The position numbers and the translations under genes are program-made. From an uncultured Alphaproteobacteria bacterium (GTDB lineage Bacteria > Pseudomonadota > Alphaproteobacteria > CALKHQ01): a DNA stretch of 8,002 nucleotides. Numbering within the stretch: position 1 is the stretch's first letter; each line of letters starts with the position of its first letter. Location: NCBI GenBank assembly GCA_937988735.1, contig CALKHQ010000068.1, positions 1 through 8,002 of the forward strand. Reading direction: 5' to 3'. The notes under the pieces are model-generated. The model searched no databases. It had not been told where the DNA came from and worked only from the letters and a program-made list of their open reading frames with translations. Shown here one piece after another: positions 6,575 to 8,002 of the stretch.

Positions 6575-6914
6575 GATGCCCTTTCCTCCGGTGGTTCAGC
6601 CGTGACGAGATGGCCCGGCCGGGACGCCGGCAGGCGGGCCGGTGCGGCAGGGCTGGTCGGGGAGGGTGCGGCCGGAAGCGGAGGCCTCGGCGTCCGTCCT
6701 GGCGGCGGCCGGTCGCCTCGGCTGCCGTGGCGCGCAGGTGCGAGGGAGACCGATGCCCTCGGAGGCCAACCGGAGGTGCGGCGTCGACATCCTGAGGTGA
6801 GGTCCCCACCGCCTGCCGTGACAGGGGATGCGTGCGGGCCGGCGACTGCAGCGGGGGAACGTGCCCGTCCGTGCCTGCGTTCCGGTCGGCCGGAAATTTA
6901 AGGAATCAGCGGCA
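6575..6914. promoter_or_regulatory. divergent intergenic region between the RTX gene and speE-like gene
   Basis: This 340-base stretch must contain start signals for two divergent genes. At its left end GGAGG (minus strand, 6585-6589) is the RTX ribosome-binding site, and at its right end AAGGA (6900-6904) serves the speE-like gene. TTCCGG-TCGG-CCGGAA (6880-6895), a perfect 6-bp inverted repeat, is followed by AATTTA, the only A/T-rich patch, 20 bases before the speE-like start; it could be an operator or a leader hairpin. A 10-base palindrome CCCGGCCGGG lies at 6614-6623. I see no persuasive -35/-10 pair on either strand and no convincing small gene. Confidence 0.45.
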
Positions 6915-7808
6915 ATGAACCGTCCATCAGCACCAGCCGCCGGCCTGTCGTGGTGGCGCGAGCGGTCGGACCGCATCGGGATCGCCCACGCGCTCCGCGT
7001 GCGGCGCATCCATCGCGAGCAGAGCCGCTACCAGCGGATCGAGGTGTTCGAGCACCCGGCGCTCGGCCGCATTCTGGTGCTGGACGGCTACATCCAGGCG
7101 ACCCAGGCCGACGAGTTCGTCTACCACGAGATGGCGGTGCACGTGCCGCTGCTCGGCCGGCATCGCGAGGCGGCGTCGGTGCTGATCATCGGCGGCGGCG
7201 ACGGCGGCGCACTGCGCGAGGCGCTGGTCCACCCCTTCGTCGCCCGGGTGACGATGGTGGAGATCGACGCGCGGGTGATCGAGGTCTCGAACCGTTTCCT
7301 CGGCATCCAGGGCGATTACGGCGATCCGCGGGTGACGCTGGTGATCGACGACGCGGTGGCGGCCGTGAAGCGGGCCGCGGACCAGGGGGAGCTGTACGAC
7401 GTGATCCTGCTCGACCTGACCGAGCCGGTGGGCCCGTCCTCGGCCCTGTTCACCGAGGCCTTCCTTGCCGACCTCTGCCGCCTGGTCTCGCCCGAGGGCG
7501 TCATCGTCGACTCCGACAGCCTCTACCTCACCCGGAGCGGCGGCCGTTTCCTGCAGGAGCTCTCGGGCGGCGGCGAGAACCTGGTGACCGCGATGCGGCG
7601 CAGCCGGCTGCTGCCGCATGTCGAGGCCTACCGCGCCCATGTGCCGCTCTATCCCGGCGCCGACTTCGGCTTCTTCCTCTACGGCCGCGACGGCGTGTCG
7701 CTGGCCGAGCCGGTGCGGGAGCATCGCGGCCGCCACTACGACCCGGCCGTCCACCGCGCCGCCTTTGCGCTGCCGCCGTGGCAGCGGGAATGGCTCGGGC
7801 TGGACTGA
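6915..7808 (+). CDS. spermidine synthase-like aminopropyltransferase
   Basis: 297 residues, the usual size for the SpeE family, which transfers an aminopropyl group from decarboxylated S-adenosylmethionine to a diamine; cytoplasmic. The N-terminal beta domain has SRYQRIEVFEHPALGRILVL (37-56), DGYIQATQADEF (57-68) and YHEMAVHVPLL (70-80). The Rossmann core has VLIIGGGDGG (89-98), VEID (115-118), DPRVTLVIDDA (137-147) and YDVILLDLTEPVGP (161-174). The family usually reads D-x-T-D-P in the last motif; here it is D167-L-T-E170-P, so the second catalytic-site aspartate is glutamate. The later stretch VDSDSLYLTRSGG and the tail YPGADFGFFLYG also differ from canonical SpeE. The substrate may therefore not be putrescine. 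The frame opens at 6828, but AAGGA ten bases upstream and family alignment favour this start. No speD or decarboxylase gene accompanies it. Confidence 0.88.
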   Translation: MNRPSAPAAGLSWWRERSDRIGIAHALRVRRIHREQSRYQRIEVFEHPALGRILVLDGYIQATQADEFVYHEMAVHVPLLGRHREAASVLIIGGGDGGALREALVHPFVARVTMVEIDARVIEVSNRFLGIQGDYGDPRVTLVIDDAVAAVKRAADQGELYDVILLDLTEPVGPSSALFTEAFLADLCRLVSPEGVIVDSDSLYLTRSGGRFLQELSGGGENLVTAMRRSRLLPHVEAYRAHVPLYPGADFGFFLYGRDGVSLAEPVREHRGRHYDPAVHRAAFALPPWQREWLGLD

Positions 7809-7819
7809 GGCGGCCGCCG

Positions 7820-7852
7820 GCGGCGCCGTCGCCAGCACGCTTGCGGCGCCGC
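7820..7852 (+). terminator. possible terminator hairpin after the speE-like gene
   Basis: GCGGCGCCG (7820-7828) can pair with CGGCGCCGC (7844-7852) in a 9-bp GC stem with a 15-base loop, 11 bases after the stop codon. The following AGCGCTTTGA is only weakly T-rich. The hairpin overlaps the putative tRNA promoter, so termination is tentative. Confidence 0.35.
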
Positions 7853-7868
7853 AGCGCTTTGACTATGG
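7840..7868 (+). promoter_or_regulatory. putative promoter of the tRNA-Ser gene
   Basis: CTTGCG (7840-7845), a 17-base spacer, then CTATGG (7863-7868) resembles the CTTGAC/CTATAT pattern of alphaproteobacterial housekeeping promoters. It is followed by a very G/C-rich segment like the discriminators of stable-RNA promoters. Transcription near 7875 would leave a leader of about 38 bases before the tRNA. Half of the hexamer positions are weak matches. Confidence 0.45.
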
Positions 7869-7912
7869 TCGCGCCCCGCGCCCGCCCGGCCGCCCGAGGG
7901 CAGGTGCTACGC

Positions 7913-8002
<90 letters not shown>

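Noticed and set aside
4517..6901. 794-codon open frame on the plus strand with valine/alanine-rich repeats
   Set aside because: It is the antisense reading of the RTX repeats, which makes an apparently periodic protein. The minus-strand RTX frame has a start, ribosome-binding site, family repeats and secretion tail.
6596..7009. 137-codon minus-strand frame upstream of the RTX gene
   Set aside because: It overlaps the conserved N-terminus of the SpeE-like gene, has no recognisable domain and a Pro/Arg-rich composition typical of a shadow frame.
7859..7864. TTGACT as a -35 box for the tRNA gene
   Set aside because: At 16-18 bases downstream there is only G/C-rich sequence with no -10-like hexamer. 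The CTTGCG/CTATGG pair fits better.

Overview
The window is very GC-rich (about 70% by eye) with a strong G/C preference at third codon positions. It carries a cluster typical of Alphaproteobacteria: rplU with a long C-terminal extension, then rpmA, obg and proB. I infer a high-GC alphaproteobacterium, perhaps of the Rhodospirillales type, but nothing here fixes genus or species.

Left half, minus strand, read from high to low coordinates. A near-consensus sigma70-type promoter (3432-3459) starts rplU-rpmA, which encode ribosomal proteins L21 and L27 three bases apart. A 12-bp hairpin with a T-rich flank closes that unit (2375-2401). After a leader come obg (ribosome-associated GTPase) and proB (glutamate 5-kinase), overlapping by 8 bases. 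proA, the usual next gene, would lie beyond the left edge.

Middle, still minus strand. A 637-residue RTX protein (4661-6574) has a lectin-like N-terminal half, 22 uninterrupted calcium-binding nonapeptides and a type I secretion C-terminus. A 17-bp-stem hairpin follows its stop. Next is a TraB/GumN-family protein with a signal peptide (3564-4502). No type I secretion transporter genes are present, so the RTX protein is an orphan here.

Right end, plus strand. A divergent 340-base intergenic region separates the RTX gene from a spermidine-synthase-like aminopropyltransferase (6915-7808) whose active-site motif differs from the usual one. A tRNA-Ser(CGA) gene (7913-8002) ends with its encoded CCA on the last base of the window.

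The cluster on the left is translation and proline housekeeping. The RTX protein, the TraB-like protein and the SpeE-like enzyme look like a more variable set between it and the tRNA. No CRISPR array, insertion sequence, prophage gene or recognised defence system is visible. The best leads are the RTX protein's unassigned N-terminal half and the variant aminopropyltransferase.
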